From: Lishizhenia tianjinensis
GTDB lineage: Bacteria; Bacteroidota; Bacteroidia; Flavobacteriales_D; Crocinitomicaceae
Length of the DNA: 64,000 nt
Direction of reading: 5' to 3'
Assembly: GCA_943330745.2 (NCBI GenBank)
Contig: CALQIX020000005.1
Location: forward strand, 62,001 to 126,000
The notes under the pieces were generated by a model. That model ran no database searches and was not told where the DNA came from. It saw only the letters and a list, made by a program, of their open reading frames with translations. Numbering within the stretch: the stretch's first letter is position 1; each line of letters opens with the position of its first letter. The position numbers were made by a program, and so were the translations under genes. Below are positions 17,621 to 27,440 of the stretch, in pieces.

Positions 17621-19062
17621 TATCCTGCTAGCGCATTTAATACAGGCTCCATCAAAGGAACTATTTCGTGTTTAGCGCAAGTAAAATTGTGTATCGATAT
17701 GGAAAACGCAATATTCTTTCCATTTTGAGAATTTACAAATCCTGAATATGCCTTTACGCGGGTTAATGTTCCACTTTTAGCTTTAATTTTCCCTTGCCCC
17801 ATTTGTCCTGAACAAACTGAAGATAATGTCCCAGATGTGCCTGCAACAGGTAAACTACTTAAAAAGGTGGTATAATACTTACTTTTATAAATGTAATTTA
17901 ACATTTCAACATAGTGAGAAGGACTCATGGCATTGTTTCTGGATAACCCACTTCCATCTTTGATAAAAAGCCCTTTAGCATTAATTTTTTTAGCCCAAAA
18001 GCTTTCCATTTGTTGCAATCCGTTATCCGTGGATCCATGACCTGTTTTTTCATAGGCGATTAGATTGACCAATCCTTCAGCGAAAAAGTTAACACTATGC
18101 ATGTTCGTTTTTTTGATTATCTCTAATAATGGAGTTCCTAAATGCGTATAGGCAAGCTTTAGGTTAGTGTAATTGGGAGATTTTAAATCTTCTTTTCGCA
18201 CCGATTTGGCAGAATTCACTTTAATCCCGCGCTTTGTTAAATAGTTTTTAAACACAATAGCAAATTGAAACTCCGGGTCAGGCATGGCACTTTTTACTTG
18301 AAAACTGGATTGATATGCCGGCAATAATCCTTTTCCAAAACGGTCATAAGAATATGGACCACCATACAAATAAGCATTGTCAACTGAATTACCGGATGCT
18401 TTGATGTAGTTATGGAAAGTTAAACCAGGAAGTTCAGGAAATGTCTTGGTTAACGTACATGTTGATCCTGCTGCCCCGGTCTTAAAATAGTAATTCATAA
18501 TATTGTCATAGAAACAAATGCCACTCGGTGGGGCTCCATACGTGTTTCCGTGATCTGACCAAGCCCAGCCATCAGGCGCACCATCATAGCCAAATTCACT
18601 TCCGTCAGCAATTATAGATCCTTTAATTTCTTTGATTCCTAGTTTTATTAATGTATCCGCCCATTGGTTTAAAAACTCTAGTTCCATCCCATCTGAAGTG
18701 AAATACTTACTACCTAATGACACATCTCCACCACCACGCACCCATAGGTCTCCCGTAAAAATGCTATCAATTGAAATAGTTCCATCAAGGTATAAACGAG
18801 TTTTTGCTTGATAATTGGGCCCTAGTAATTCTAAAGCTGTATAGGTTGAAAATAATTTTGCATTTGAAGCACTTGCCTGACTCGTTTTATGGTTCCATTT
18901 AGCAAGTGTGTCTTTAGAATCAAGATCAATTGCAAAAAAAGTCAGAGTAGCATTCTCCAGTTGTGGATTTTTTACCAATTGTTCCAATTTATCCGCAATT
19001 TTATTTTGACCAGATACATAATTGGTAAGAAATACAAGAACAAAAAATATGTAATTTCGCAT
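17617..19062 (-). CDS. dacB: D-alanyl-D-alanine carboxypeptidase/endopeptidase (PBP4, S13 family)
   Basis: About 481 residues with an N-terminal signal peptide ending near YVSGQ. Active-site motifs are visible: SNAK (SxxK with catalytic Ser, in ASASNAKLFS), SRN (SxN, in DGSGLSRNN) and KSG (KTG-like, in KAKSGTLTR). It trims peptidoglycan peptides in the periplasm. The start is ATG 19062, since the extra upstream codon is TTG. It lies among polysaccharide genes but is transcribed alone on the minus strand. Confidence 0.93.
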   Translation of the reverse strand: MRNYIFFVLVFLTNYVSGQNKIADKLEQLVKNPQLENATLTFFAIDLDSKDTLAKWNHKTSQASASNAKLFSTYTALELLGPNYQAKTRLYLDGTISIDSIFTGDLWVRGGGDVSLGSKYFTSDGMELEFLNQWADTLIKLGIKEIKGSIIADGSEFGYDGAPDGWAWSDHGNTYGAPPSGICFYDNIMNYYFKTGAAGSTCTLTKTFPELPGLTFHNYIKASGNSVDNAYLYGGPYSYDRFGKGLLPAYQSSFQVKSAMPDPEFQFAIVFKNYLTKRGIKVNSAKSVRKEDLKSPNYTNLKLAYTHLGTPLLEIIKKTNMHSVNFFAEGLVNLIAYEKTGHGSTDNGLQQMESFWAKKINAKGLFIKDGSGLSRNNAMSPSHYVEMLNYIYKSKYYTTFLSSLPVAGTSGTLSSVCSGQMGQGKIKAKSGTLTRVKAYSGFVNSQNGKNIAFSISIHNFTCAKHEIVPLMEPVLNALAGY

Positions 19063-19123
19063 CAAGATTTATTTTAATCGAAATTTACAAAAAAATAACT
19101 CAACGCATACAAAAAATCTTGAT

Positions 19124-20305
19124 TTGAAAGAAAAGAAAAAAATCAAAGTATTACGCATTATCAATCGATTTAATATTGGTGGCCCCACTTATAATGCTAC
19201 TTTCCTCACTCGTTTTTTATCCGATGAATTTGAAACAATACTTGTAGGTGGATTACCTGAAAAAGATGAGGCTGATTCCTTACATATTTTAGAGGAATAT
19301 GGAGTAGAAGCAATTTTTCTTCCAGAGATGAAGAGAAAACCAAGTTTTATAAGTGATAGAAAGGCCCTGTTAAAACTTAAAAAAATCATTCAAGAATTCA
19401 AACCTGACATTGTTCATACGCATGCTGCAAAAGCGGGTGCTTTAGGAAGGAAGGCGGCGTTTGATTGTAAGGTGCCTGTCGTTGTCCATACTTTTCACGG
19501 ACATGTTTTTCATTCCTATTTTGGTGTTTTTAAAACGAAATTATATAAATTCATTGAACGTAGATTAGCATCAAAATCAACTGGAATAATAACAATCTCT
19601 GAATCCCAAAAAAAAGAAATTGTAGAAGATCATGGAATTACAGAGAATCATAAAACGAAAGTTATTCCCCTCGGTTTTGATTTGTCTAAGTTTAATTCAA
19701 ACCTAGAAGAAAAAAGAAATGAAACAAGAAACAGGTTTGAACTTAAGGATGAGGAAGTTGCAGTGGCTATAATTGGACGATTGGCTCCTGTGAAAAATCA
19801 TTCCTTATTCTTTGAAATAGTTAAACTCATTCATGAAAATACGCAAAAGATACCAGTTTTTTTTGTTGTTGGTGATGGTGAACTTCGTGATTATGTTGAA
19901 GAGCAAATCAAGGAGTTGAATGCTTTAGGCGTGGATATTCGCTTTACCTCTTGGATAAAGGATATTGCAACTTTTAATGCAGGAATGGATATCATCTGTT
20001 TGACTTCAAAAAATGAAGGCACTCCCGTAAGTCTTATTGAATCACAGGCGACAAACGTCCCAGTCATTACTACTGATGTTGGAGGAGTTCGTGATATTAT
20101 TTCTGACAATGTAACTGGATTTATTGTTCCTAATAATAATGCACGTATATTTGCAGATAGATTAATTGAGCTAATTGATAATGAGTTACTTCGTAAAGAA
20201 ATGGGTGTCAAAGGATGGCCTTTTGTTAAGGAGTCATTTCATTATACACGCTTAGTGTCAGATATGGAAAAATATTATAAACACTTGTTATCTCAAACGA
20301 AATGA
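19124..20305 (+). CDS. GT4-family glycosyltransferase
   Basis: A 393-residue GT-B glycosyltransferase. The N-terminal acceptor domain begins with KVLRIINRFNIGGPTYN. The C-terminal donor domain has IGRLAPVKNH, the NEGTPVSLIE nucleotide-sugar motif and TDVGGVRDII. It probably adds a hexose-type sugar to a lipid-linked glycan at the inner face of the inner membrane. The start appears to be TTG at 19124: no in-frame ATG lies upstream or before the first beta strand. The 3' end overlaps the Wza-like gene by 4 bases, so it belongs to the export operon. Confidence 0.9.
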   Translation: MKEKKKIKVLRIINRFNIGGPTYNATFLTRFLSDEFETILVGGLPEKDEADSLHILEEYGVEAIFLPEMKRKPSFISDRKALLKLKKIIQEFKPDIVHTHAAKAGALGRKAAFDCKVPVVVHTFHGHVFHSYFGVFKTKLYKFIERRLASKSTGIITISESQKKEIVEDHGITENHKTKVIPLGFDLSKFNSNLEEKRNETRNRFELKDEEVAVAIIGRLAPVKNHSLFFEIVKLIHENTQKIPVFFVVGDGELRDYVEEQIKELNALGVDIRFTSWIKDIATFNAGMDIICLTSKNEGTPVSLIESQATNVPVITTDVGGVRDIISDNVTGFIVPNNNARIFADRLIELIDNELLRKEMGVKGWPFVKESFHYTRLVSDMEKYYKHLLSQTK

Positions 20306-21096
20306 GTAGAAAGCTAAAATTTTTAATGCTAATTATTGCTACTGGTTTTTCTCTGGTAAGTTGTAATTACTATAAAAATTTAAATAGCAATCAAATGTTT
20401 AAAATTCCTAAGGATGGAAGTTTTCAGTTTGATTCTTTGCAAATGCAGCCTTCTGAGGATTATCGAATTGGCCCTGGGGATCGATTCACATTCTATATTT
20501 CAACCAATAATGGGGAACGAATAGTTAATGGACTTTCAGGAGTAAATACTGCTGGATCGCAAGGGAATTCTCAAAGTAATTTACAATCAATGGACTATTT
20601 AGTTCGAAGAAATGGGAAAGCAGAACTACCTATTATTGGCGAATATTATGTTTCTGGCTTAACAGTAGTTCAATTAGAAGACTCAATTACGCGGATTTTA
20701 TCCAACCAATTTCAAAATCCATTTGTCCAAATCCGATTAACCAATCAAAGAGTAATTGTTTTTCCTGGTAAAGGAGCTGCGCAAGTAATTATTTTGCCGA
20801 ATGTTAATACCTCTTTGCTTGAAGTTATTGCTTTGGCTGGTGGTATTGGACAAGACGGTTTTGCAAACTCAATAAAAGTTATGCGCAAAACAAAAAGTGC
20901 AAAAAGGGAAGTGTATAGCATTGATCTTTCTTCGATTGATGGGCTTAAACAAGCTGAAATGATAGTTCAAAGTAATGATTACATTTATATAGACTATAAA
21001 CCTAAAGTTGCGAGAGGTGTATTGCTTGAAGTTGCTCCATGGATTAGTTTGTTTACAACCAGTTTGTATATGTTCATTCTACTAACACGTATTTAA
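20302..21096 (+). CDS. Wza-like polysaccharide export lipoprotein
   Basis: A 264-residue outer-membrane polysaccharide export protein. It has a signal peptide with lipobox LVSC, a Poly_export domain (DYRIGPGDRF, RRNGKAELPIIGEYYVSGLT, VQIRLTNQRV) and an SLBB-like domain (LLEVIALAGGIGQDG). The final 25 residues are hydrophobic (APWISLFTTSLYMFILL), as in the short Wza homologs of Bacteroidota. It forms the export channel with the Wzc-like protein encoded 5 bases downstream. It overlaps the upstream glycosyltransferase gene by 4 bases. Confidence 0.92.
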   Translation: MSRKLKFLMLIIATGFSLVSCNYYKNLNSNQMFKIPKDGSFQFDSLQMQPSEDYRIGPGDRFTFYISTNNGERIVNGLSGVNTAGSQGNSQSNLQSMDYLVRRNGKAELPIIGEYYVSGLTVVQLEDSITRILSNQFQNPFVQIRLTNQRVIVFPGKGAAQVIILPNVNTSLLEVIALAGGIGQDGFANSIKVMRKTKSAKREVYSIDLSSIDGLKQAEMIVQSNDYIYIDYKPKVARGVLLEVAPWISLFTTSLYMFILLTRI

Positions 21097-21101
21097 ATTT
21101 T

Positions 21102-23567
21102 ATGGCTGTAGGACAAGAGAAAAAATTAATTATCAATAAAGAATTTAACCCAATTATTTTGGGAGAGATTATTTCTAGACATTGGTATTTGCCTTTTGTT
21201 TATATGTCATTATTTGCTGCCATTGCATTTATGTATTTGCGCTATACAAAGCCCGTTTACCAATCATCAGCAGTTCTACAACTTGTCGAACAAGATAGGG
21301 TAAAGCAAGCGCTTGGTGAAGGTGCTTTGACCGTTGCTGCAAAGGGCTCGGATTTAAATAAAACGATTGAATTTTTACGTTCCGAATTTTTATTTGAGAA
21401 GGCCATTGAAAAATTAAATACTTCGGTAAGTATATTTTCTGAAGGAAAGTTATTGACAAAGGATTTATATAAATCGACAGGTTTTAAAATTGTTCCGTTA
21501 AAAATTATGGATTCTACAATTTGTGGTTCTAGAATCGATGTTAAATATGCGAACAACGTTTTAGAATTACATTATTCCAAGAATGGCAAACCTAAGGTTG
21601 TTCGTGGTATATTAAATGGAAAATTGAAAAATGATGATTTTGAAATTCAATTTTCTGGTTCAAAATCAGAATTAATAGAAACGGTTGATGGGAATGATTT
21701 ATATATCGTTTTAAATAAAAAATATTCAATCATGAAAGATTGGATGTCTATGTTGACAGTAATGCCAGTTGACCCCGAAGCAAAAACAATCAAAATAACT
21801 TTTGATCATTTTAATCCTATACTTTGCAAAGATGTTATTCAAGCTGTTTTAGATGCTTTCTTCAAATATGAGGAACAGATGGGTAAAATCAATAATCAAA
21901 AAGTTATTGGATTTGTTGAAACTCAACTCGATTCTCTTGCAAAGGTTTTGAAAATTGCACGAGATAGTATGACCACTTTTCAACGGAAGGAAAAAATTAC
22001 CGATCCAAAATTGGAAAGCGAATCAGTTTCATTAAAAATGAACGATTTGAAAAAAAGGTTGTTAGATGTAGAGGAAGAATTAGTAACGCTCTACCTTGTT
22101 AAAGGCAAACTAACTCAAGATCCAGATAAATTGGAGGTATACAGGTTGATACCCGAAATGATAGGAAAACGTAGTTTTGAAGGCTCACTGCTCAGACAGA
22201 TTGAAGATTTAAATAAGTTACTGGAAAGAAGGGATGAGTTATTGAATGATGTAACGGAAGAACACAATGAGTATAAAAAAAATAAAAAGAAAATTGAGCA
22301 GCGTCAAGCTTCTGTTAAGAAAAGCCTTACTGTAATTGAAGAAAGATTAAAAGGCGATATAGGACTGATTCAAGAAAAATTAAATGAGATGGAGGAGCGT
22401 TATTTTGTAATGCCCGAGAAAACGCTTAAATATGATCGCTTAAAATATATTGAAGAATTAAATAATCGATATTTCTCATTATTCACGGAGAAAAAAATTG
22501 AATTCACTTTGTCTAATGCAGGTTATTCCTCTGAAAATCGAGTGTTAACAGCTCCGGTTGTTCCTGATAGTCCAATGAGCCCAAATCAAAAATTAATTTA
22601 TATAATATCGCTACTTTTTGGAGGAATCATTGGCTTGTCCTTAATGATTTTCAAATATTTAATCTACAATGAAATTGTTGGGCCGGAAGATTTAATTAAA
22701 ATGCTGCCAAAGCAAACCAATTTCTTGGGTGGGGTTCCTATGTATAAACGTAAAATGAAGTATTCTCAAGTAGTTGTTACAGAATCTTCCAAAAGTAGAA
22801 TGGCAGAAGCAATTCGAAGTATTCGCTCAAATATGAGTTTTATTAATAAAGATGCGAAGGTGATTGCCATTTCATCTTCTGTTTCTGGTGAAGGAAAAAC
22901 GTTTGTAGCATTAAACTTGGCTGGAATGATTGCAGTTTCAGGTAAATCAACTGTTGTGCTCGATTTGGATTTAAGAAAACCGAAGGTTCATCATGGTTTT
23001 GCTGCGGAAAATGTAGCAGGGATGAGTAATATATTGTCTCGCAATGCTACTATTGACGAGGTAATTCAACATTCTCACATTAACGGACTTGATTTTATTA
23101 CTGCTGGACCAATTCCTCCTAATCCCTCGGAGTTAATACAAAGCAAGGAATTTCAAGAGGTCTTGGAAGAATTAAAAAATCGGTACGACATAGTAATGAT
23201 TGATAATCCTCCAGTTGGAATTGTTTCTGATGGAATTCAAATTCTAGCTGCATCGGATATTCCAATTTATGTATTTAAATCACATTACTCCAAGCGAATT
23301 TTTGTGAAACGAGTGGAAGAATTATTTGAAGTTCAAAAATTAACATCCTTAAATATAATATTGAATGGTATCGAAACAAAACGATCTTTTTATGGATATG
23401 GTTATGGATACGGATACGGATACGGTTATGGTTATGGATACGGCTATGGAAATAGTTACGGCTATGGCTCAGGCTATTATACGGATGACGAAGACGATGC
23501 ACCATTTTTCATACGAATCTTGAAAAGATTGAAAAATTTAATATGGAAATCCAAGGCAAAAAAATAA
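21102..23567 (+). CDS. Wzc-like co-polymerase and BY-kinase with Tyr-Gly repeat tail
   Basis: An 821-residue fusion. The Wzz-type part has a first membrane segment (about residues 29-48), long periplasmic coiled coils, and a second membrane segment (about 500-520) after the PDSPMSPNQ proline motif. The C-terminal cytoplasmic tyrosine kinase has Walker A (VSGEGKT, about residue 595), Walker A' (VVLDLDLRKP) and Walker B (DIVMIDNPP). The tail holds ten consecutive Tyr-Gly units, then further YG and YY before an acidic DDEDD stretch. This is the autophosphorylated Tyr cluster of BY-kinases in exaggerated form. It controls capsule or exopolysaccharide chain length and export. The last 25 bases overlap rfbC. 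Confidence 0.93.
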   Translation: MAVGQEKKLIINKEFNPIILGEIISRHWYLPFVYMSLFAAIAFMYLRYTKPVYQSSAVLQLVEQDRVKQALGEGALTVAAKGSDLNKTIEFLRSEFLFEKAIEKLNTSVSIFSEGKLLTKDLYKSTGFKIVPLKIMDSTICGSRIDVKYANNVLELHYSKNGKPKVVRGILNGKLKNDDFEIQFSGSKSELIETVDGNDLYIVLNKKYSIMKDWMSMLTVMPVDPEAKTIKITFDHFNPILCKDVIQAVLDAFFKYEEQMGKINNQKVIGFVETQLDSLAKVLKIARDSMTTFQRKEKITDPKLESESVSLKMNDLKKRLLDVEEELVTLYLVKGKLTQDPDKLEVYRLIPEMIGKRSFEGSLLRQIEDLNKLLERRDELLNDVTEEHNEYKKNKKKIEQRQASVKKSLTVIEERLKGDIGLIQEKLNEMEERYFVMPEKTLKYDRLKYIEELNNRYFSLFTEKKIEFTLSNAGYSSENRVLTAPVVPDSPMSPNQKLIYIISLLFGGIIGLSLMIFKYLIYNEIVGPEDLIKMLPKQTNFLGGVPMYKRKMKYSQVVVTESSKSRMAEAIRSIRSNMSFINKDAKVIAISSSVSGEGKTFVALNLAGMIAVSGKSTVVLDLDLRKPKVHHGFAAENVAGMSNILSRNATIDEVIQHSHINGLDFITAGPIPPNPSELIQSKEFQEVLEELKNRYDIVMIDNPPVGIVSDGIQILAASDIPIYVFKSHYSKRIFVKRVEELFEVQKLTSLNIILNGIETKRSFYGYGYGYGYGYGYGYGYGYGNSYGYGSGYYTDDEDDAPFFIRILKRLKNLIWKSKAKK
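23391..23450 (+). repeat. In-frame hexanucleotide repeat encoding (Tyr-Gly)10
   Basis: Ten consecutive TAy-GGn units, with mixed TAT/TAC and GGA/GGT/GGC codons, encode alternating Tyr-Gly at the C-terminus of the Wzc-like kinase. Two more YG units follow at 23457-23468. The codon variation shows the array is not freshly expanded, but slippage by six bases would change the tyrosine number without a frameshift. Confidence 0.9.
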
Positions 23568-24085
23568 ACGGATTACTTGAACTTTCTCCAAAAGTCTTCG
23601 GTGACTCGCGTGGATTTTTTCTTGAATCTTTTCATACTGATAGATATGCACAAATACTTGGACCTGTTAATTTTGTTCAAGATAATATGTCTTCGTCAGT
23701 GAAAGGTGTGTTGCGTGGGTTACATTTTCAAAAACCACCATTTTCGCAAGGTAAATTGGTGTCTGTGATTCAGGGTTCTGTATTGGATGTGGCAGTTGAT
23801 CTTAGAAAAAATTCACCCACCTTTGGGCAACATGAAACTGTTATATTAACAGCGGATAAAAAAAATCAATTTTGGATACCTGAAGGATTTGCCCACGGTT
23901 TTGTGGCTTTGGAAGACAACACTATTTTTTGTTATAAGTGCACAAATTACTATCACCCCGAAGCTGAGGAAACTATTTTATGGGATGACCGTACACTGCA
24001 AATCGACTGGCGGATTGACAACCCAATAATTTCTGACAAAGATAAAAAAGGATTGATTTTCGCTGATTTTGAAACACCATTTTGA
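23543..24085 (+). CDS. rfbC: dTDP-4-dehydrorhamnose 3,5-epimerase
   Basis: A 180-residue cupin-fold epimerase. The motifs are typical: DSRGFFLESF, VQDNMSSS, GVLRGLHFQ with the catalytic His, VLDVAVDLRKNSPTFG, and WIPEGFAHGF. It makes dTDP-4-dehydro-L-rhamnose for surface glycans. The ATG at 23543 lies inside the end of the wzc-like gene (25-base overlap in another frame), indicating translational coupling. The other dTDP-rhamnose genes (rfbA, rfbB, rfbD) are not in the window. Confidence 0.95.
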   Translation: MEIQGKKINGLLELSPKVFGDSRGFFLESFHTDRYAQILGPVNFVQDNMSSSVKGVLRGLHFQKPPFSQGKLVSVIQGSVLDVAVDLRKNSPTFGQHETVILTADKKNQFWIPEGFAHGFVALEDNTIFCYKCTNYYHPEAEETILWDDRTLQIDWRIDNPIISDKDKKGLIFADFETPF

Positions 24086-24099
24086 AAATTAATGTTTTT

Positions 24100-25167
24100 A
24101 TGACTACTACCTTACTACACTACCTTCTTTTTTTTCTTGGCGCAACAGCAATATCCGTAATTAGCAATATTCTATTATTGCGTTTCTCTCAATCATTGGG
24201 AATTCGAAATAAAAATGATGTTTTTGTTCGATGGAGTAATCAATCCAAGCCTTCACTTGGTGGAATCAGTCTTTTTGCAGGATTCCTTTTTTCAACTATT
24301 CTCTCATTAATGCTTTTTCCTGATTATAATATTTTTGGTGACATTAATTTTGTTGGTCTTTTTCTAGCATCATCTTTAGCATTTACAATGGGGATGGCAG
24401 ATGACGCGTATAATACAAAGCCCTTTTTTAAACTCTTTATGCAGATTTTTTGCGGTATAATTTTCCTCTTAACTGACGTAAAAATTGACTTGTTCCACAT
24501 TCCGATGATTGATTCAGCCTTGACGATAGTTTGGGTGATTACATTAATGAATTCGCTCAATATGTTGGATAATATGGATGGTATAACAGCCACGACTGTT
24601 TTTTTCGCGCTATTGTCTTGTTTAACGAGTTGTTATGTTATTGGAAACCCAAGTCAACCGTTTTGGCTTTTTACCATTGTTGCCATGTTGGGCGCTTTAG
24701 TTGGATTCCTTTATTTTAATATCAATCCGTCTAAACTATTTATGGGTGATGCCGGTAGTCAGTTTGTTGGGTTGTTTGTTGCTTTTTTTTCAATTAAGTA
24801 TTTATGGAATTTAGGAGCAACAACAGAACAAAACTCTTGGATTAGTATCGTTATTACTTTGGTTGCATTAACACCAGCAGCAGCAGACACTTTAACCGTT
24901 GTCATCAATCGTTTAAGGGCTGGTAAGTCACCTATGGTAGGCGGAAAAGATCATACGACCCACCATTTGGTATATGCGGGCTTTACGGATAAACAGGTGT
25001 GGTACATTTTTTCCCTAATTGGGTTGGCTTCGTTTCTTTTATCTATTCTAATCGTATATTTAACGATTCATAATATAATTCAACCGAGTCTGTTTTTTAT
25101 TCTATTCTTTATAATTGTTTTTTCTATTTTATATAGAAATACAATTAAATTCAAACCCAAAGGGTAA
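24100..25167 (+). CDS. WecA/MraY-type undecaprenyl-phosphate sugar-1-phosphate transferase
   Basis: About 355 residues with roughly ten membrane segments. Family motifs present are PSLGG (loop 1), ADDAYNT (Asp-Asp, Mg binding), NMLDNMDGI and FMGDAGSQF, then a HHL loop motif (DHTTHHLVY). It transfers a sugar-1-phosphate, probably HexNAc, to undecaprenyl phosphate to start lipid-linked glycan synthesis. The HHL-containing loop and the polysaccharide cluster favour a WecA-like role over MraY. ATG 24100 is chosen; a TTG at 24082 would overlap the rfbC stop. Confidence 0.87.
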   Translation: MTTTLLHYLLFFLGATAISVISNILLLRFSQSLGIRNKNDVFVRWSNQSKPSLGGISLFAGFLFSTILSLMLFPDYNIFGDINFVGLFLASSLAFTMGMADDAYNTKPFFKLFMQIFCGIIFLLTDVKIDLFHIPMIDSALTIVWVITLMNSLNMLDNMDGITATTVFFALLSCLTSCYVIGNPSQPFWLFTIVAMLGALVGFLYFNINPSKLFMGDAGSQFVGLFVAFFSIKYLWNLGATTEQNSWISIVITLVALTPAAADTLTVVINRLRAGKSPMVGGKDHTTHHLVYAGFTDKQVWYIFSLIGLASFLLSILIVYLTIHNIIQPSLFFILFFIIVFSILYRNTIKFKPKG

Positions 25168-25236
25168 TCATTTCTTTTTTTGCTTATTTTTGGTAAAGAA
25201 TTTGCAAAGCACAGCAATATTCCTAAAACATATAGT

Positions 25237-25734
25237 ATGAAAACAATATTTTTTTCAAGTTTTTTCTTTCTTGCATTTGTATTTTACGCACAAGAAACGG
25301 ATCTTAAACAATTGCCGTCAGTAGATTTAACAGACTTAAAAGGTAAAAAAGTAAACACGGCCTCTTTAGGATTTAAAGGTCCTGTTGTTATTAGTTTTTG
25401 GGCAACATGGTGTTCTCCATGTAAAAAGGAATTGAATACTATTCATGAATTGTATGCAGACTGGCAAGCTGAAACCGGAGTTACTTTAGTGGCTGTTTCA
25501 ATCGATGACGAAAAAACTAAAAATTCTGTATTGCCCTATGTGAACGGAAAAGCGTGGGATTTTCCTGTATTACTAGATCCGAATGGAGATTTCAAAAGGG
25601 CAATGGGAGTAAATAATGTACCACATACTTTTTTAATTGATCAAGACGGAAATATTGTCTATTCTCACAATAATTATGCTCCTGGGGATGAAGAAAAACT
25701 GTATGAGGAAATCAAGAAATTAGGAGCAAAATAG
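25237..25734 (+). CDS. TlpA-like thioredoxin-fold protein
   Basis: About 165 residues: a signal peptide (ending VFYAQE) and a TlpA/ResA-type thioredoxin domain with the redox motif WCSPC (in FWATWCSPCKKEL), and the cis-Pro region GVNNVPHTF. It is exported and presumably acts as a reductant or disulfide handler in the envelope. Start ATG 25237 is chosen because the open frame upstream (from 25180) precedes the signal peptide. A TATTTTTG element lies at 25185-25192. It is followed 7 bases later by the DUF6029 gene and then by an Omp28 gene carrying its own CxxC. Confidence 0.9.
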   Translation: MKTIFFSSFFFLAFVFYAQETDLKQLPSVDLTDLKGKKVNTASLGFKGPVVISFWATWCSPCKKELNTIHELYADWQAETGVTLVAVSIDDEKTKNSVLPYVNGKAWDFPVLLDPNGDFKRAMGVNNVPHTFLIDQDGNIVYSHNNYAPGDEEKLYEEIKKLGAK

Positions 25735-25741
25735 TTCAAAT

Positions 25742-27439
25742 ATGGTTTCTAAAGGTCTGGTAATTATTTTTGTTTCTCTAACCTATTTTGGCTTTTCCCA
25801 AGATTTCACAAATGGGGGGTCTTTTACGGGAAACATTGAATCCACCTTTCAATACTTGAATAACGATACCCTTATTGGCGCAAATCAACCCGCTCAAAAA
25901 GGATTGATAAATTCCTATATGAATGTTTTTTATACCAATAAAAACTTCAAAGCAGGAATGAGACTTGAATCTTATTTGCCTAGAATCCAAGGATATCCTA
26001 ATCGATTTGACGGAACCGGAATCGGAATGCGTTACATTGGTTATGTCAACAAATTGGTGGATGTAACATTGGGTTCATTTTACGAACAATTTGGAGCTGG
26101 TTTATCGCTAAGGACTTATGAAGACCGCGCCTTGGGGTATGATAATTTATTGGATGGTGCCCGACTAATTGTTCGACCATACAAAGGCATAGTCTTGAAG
26201 GGTGTTTATGGTTACCAGCGATTATCATTTCAACAAGGTCAAATTGTTCATGGTGATGGTATCGTTCGCGGTGTTGATGCCGAGATTAATTTCAAGGAAA
26301 CGTTCGATTCGCTTTTGAATGATAATTGGGATTTTGGACTTGGGTTTTCATTCGTAAGTAAGTTTCAGGCGGATAATGATGACGCATTAATTCTTCCTCA
26401 AAATGTGGGTGCATATGGGGGCCGATTCAAAGCACGGTACAAAAACATCAATTTTAATGGAGAATATATCCTAAAGGAACAAGACCCATCTAATGATAAT
26501 AGTAAAATATATAACTATGGGCATGCTGCTATTTTTAATTTAGGATATTCTAAAAAAGGACTTGGAATCTTATTGTCCGGAAAATCGGTTGACAATATGA
26601 GTTATCGCTCCGATCGAACAAAGGATCTTCAAGATGTTTTTATTAATTACCTACCTGCTTTAAATAAAACCCATACATACAATTTAGTCGCAACATTATA
26701 TCCTTATGCAACTCAGCCAATGGGAGAAGTGGCCTATCAAGCAGAGGTTTTGTATACTATTAAAAAAGGCACAAAATTGGGCGGTAAATACGGAGCATCG
26801 GTCAATTTGAATGTATCAACTACGTATCGTCCAGTGCATCATGTTTCAGGATTTAGCCCACTTGATTCGACTGGTGTGGCCTATTCTGCAAGACCATTTG
26901 ATAAAAGTGATAGTATGTATTGGAGAGATATAAATTTTAACATTACGAAGAAAATAAATAAAAAGTTGAGTTTCATTTTTTCATATTTCAATATCAACAT
27001 TAATAATGATGTCGCTAAAATTTCAAATGATGCCAAAGGAATGATTTCATCGCATATTGGTGTAATTGAGACCTCCTTTAAAATAAACAAAAAACACTCC
27101 ATTCGATCAGAAATTCAAGCGCTTTTCGTTGAGAAAATTAAAAAAGGACTTCCAAACGCAGGCGGAATCAATGATAAAGGGAATTGGGGTACAATTTTAC
27201 TGGAATATACCGTTTCACCTCATTGGTCATTTGGATTTATGGACCAGTATAATTATGGAAATCCAACGGAAAGTAAAAGGGTTCATTATCCGATTTTTAC
27301 TTTCGGTTATGTAAAGGACGCAACTCGTTTTTCTATTTATTATGGAAGGCAACGAGCTGGATTATTTTGTGTTGGAGGTGTATGTCGTTTTGTTCCAGCA
27401 TCAAATGGATTAACTTTTAGTTTTACCCAAAGTTTTTAA
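25742..27439 (+). CDS. DUF6029 family outer-membrane-barrel-like protein
   Basis: A 565-residue exported protein (signal peptide ending GFSQ) made mostly of alternating beta-strand sequence with many aromatic strand ends, ending in TFSFTQSF as expected for an outer-membrane barrel. The N-terminal part (GSFTGNIESTFQY, GLINSYMNVFYTN, YLPRIQGYPNRF, GSFYEQFGAGLSLRTYED) is characteristic of DUF6029, a Bacteroidota family that often sits next to TlpA and Omp28 genes. Its function is unknown. It is tightly spaced with both neighbours (7 and 1 bases). Confidence 0.82.
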   Translation: MVSKGLVIIFVSLTYFGFSQDFTNGGSFTGNIESTFQYLNNDTLIGANQPAQKGLINSYMNVFYTNKNFKAGMRLESYLPRIQGYPNRFDGTGIGMRYIGYVNKLVDVTLGSFYEQFGAGLSLRTYEDRALGYDNLLDGARLIVRPYKGIVLKGVYGYQRLSFQQGQIVHGDGIVRGVDAEINFKETFDSLLNDNWDFGLGFSFVSKFQADNDDALILPQNVGAYGGRFKARYKNINFNGEYILKEQDPSNDNSKIYNYGHAAIFNLGYSKKGLGILLSGKSVDNMSYRSDRTKDLQDVFINYLPALNKTHTYNLVATLYPYATQPMGEVAYQAEVLYTIKKGTKLGGKYGASVNLNVSTTYRPVHHVSGFSPLDSTGVAYSARPFDKSDSMYWRDINFNITKKINKKLSFIFSYFNININNDVAKISNDAKGMISSHIGVIETSFKINKKHSIRSEIQALFVEKIKKGLPNAGGINDKGNWGTILLEYTVSPHWSFGFMDQYNYGNPTESKRVHYPIFTFGYVKDATRFSIYYGRQRAGLFCVGGVCRFVPASNGLTFSFTQSF

Positions 27440-27440
27440 T

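Noticed and set aside
23391-23480. Possible CRISPR or intergenic tandem repeat
   Set aside because: The repeat is six bases long, in frame, and codes for Tyr-Gly in the kinase tail; no spacers.
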